Assembly (NCBI GenBank): GCA_030601965.1
Contig: JAUWAR010000036.1
Span: 1-11,271, forward strand
Direction: 5' to 3'
DNA length: 11,271 nucleotides
Origin: a bacterium
GTDB taxonomy: Bacteria; Hydrothermota; UBA3073; JACQXS01; JAUWAR01
Position numbers and translations under genes: made by a program. Shown here piece after piece: positions 11,220-11,271 of the stretch; position 1 is the first letter of the stretch; each line of letters opens with the position of its first letter. The notes beneath the pieces are model-generated. The model was not told the DNA's origin, searched no databases, and saw only the letters and a program-made list of their open reading frames with translations.

Positions 11220-11271
11220 AAATGCCCTCAAAACCTCACTCATCATCCGGATAAAATATGTCACCTCTGAG
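11220..11271. other. Right edge, nothing recognised
   Basis: The last 52 bases hold no supportable gene, hairpin or promoter on either strand. Confidence 0.5.

Noticed and set aside
10944..11264. 106-aa minus-strand frame
   Set aside because: Antisense to the SEC-C motif and to the promoter-like repeat; no domain, no Shine-Dalgarno evidence, poor composition.

Overview
Most of this window (bases 1-9926) is a division and cell wall (dcw) operon read entirely from the minus strand. In transcription order it is mraZ, rsmH (mraW), ftsL, ftsI (class B penicillin-binding protein), murE, murF, mraY, murD, and ftsW, which runs off the left edge. The order is the classical bacterial one. MurE carries the DNPR motif of the meso-diaminopimelate-adding type, so the peptidoglycan is probably A1-gamma. 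Base composition is AT-rich. No gene is diagnostic of a taxon. The density of in-gene repeats and the canonical but diverged Mur enzymes suggest an uncultivated candidate-phylum bacterium (for example in the Omnitrophota/Desantisbacteria neighbourhood); that is a weak inference.

The operon starts from a sigma70-like promoter at about 9976-10003. Next to it, three 10-bp-spaced GTGG repeats (9941-9970) look like a MraZ autoregulatory operator. MraZ controls the operon; RsmH methylates 16S rRNA; FtsL and FtsI with FtsW form the septal synthase; MraY makes lipid I; MurD, MurE and MurF build the stem peptide.

The unusual part is how heavily this essential operon is filled with small repeats. Heptamer (sometimes octamer) tandem arrays and short palindromic elements lie inside the reading frames of murD, murF, murE and rsmH, at the ends of mraY, murE, murF and ftsW, and in nearly every intergenic gap. 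The same units recur in different genes, give the same peptides (NAKC, KLKTQNSK), and nearly always have their stop-poor strand as the sense strand. Two near-identical 46-bp palindromes sit in opposite orientation 5 kb apart, two copies of a GTCATTGCGAG-bounded element flank other gene junctions, and murE takes its stop codon from inside a palindrome.

The right-hand 1.3 kb is read from the plus strand, divergent from the dcw operon. It holds a strong promoter and Shine-Dalgarno driving a 69-aa DUF5678-like protein, translationally coupled (TAATG) to a 142-aa single-domain retropepsin-like aspartic protease. This pair is bracketed by two copies of a 30-bp promoter-like repeat. The second copy lies upstream of two tiny overlapping reading frames, the second being a stand-alone SEC-C zinc-knuckle miniprotein. 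No RNA genes, CRISPR arrays or transposases were seen.
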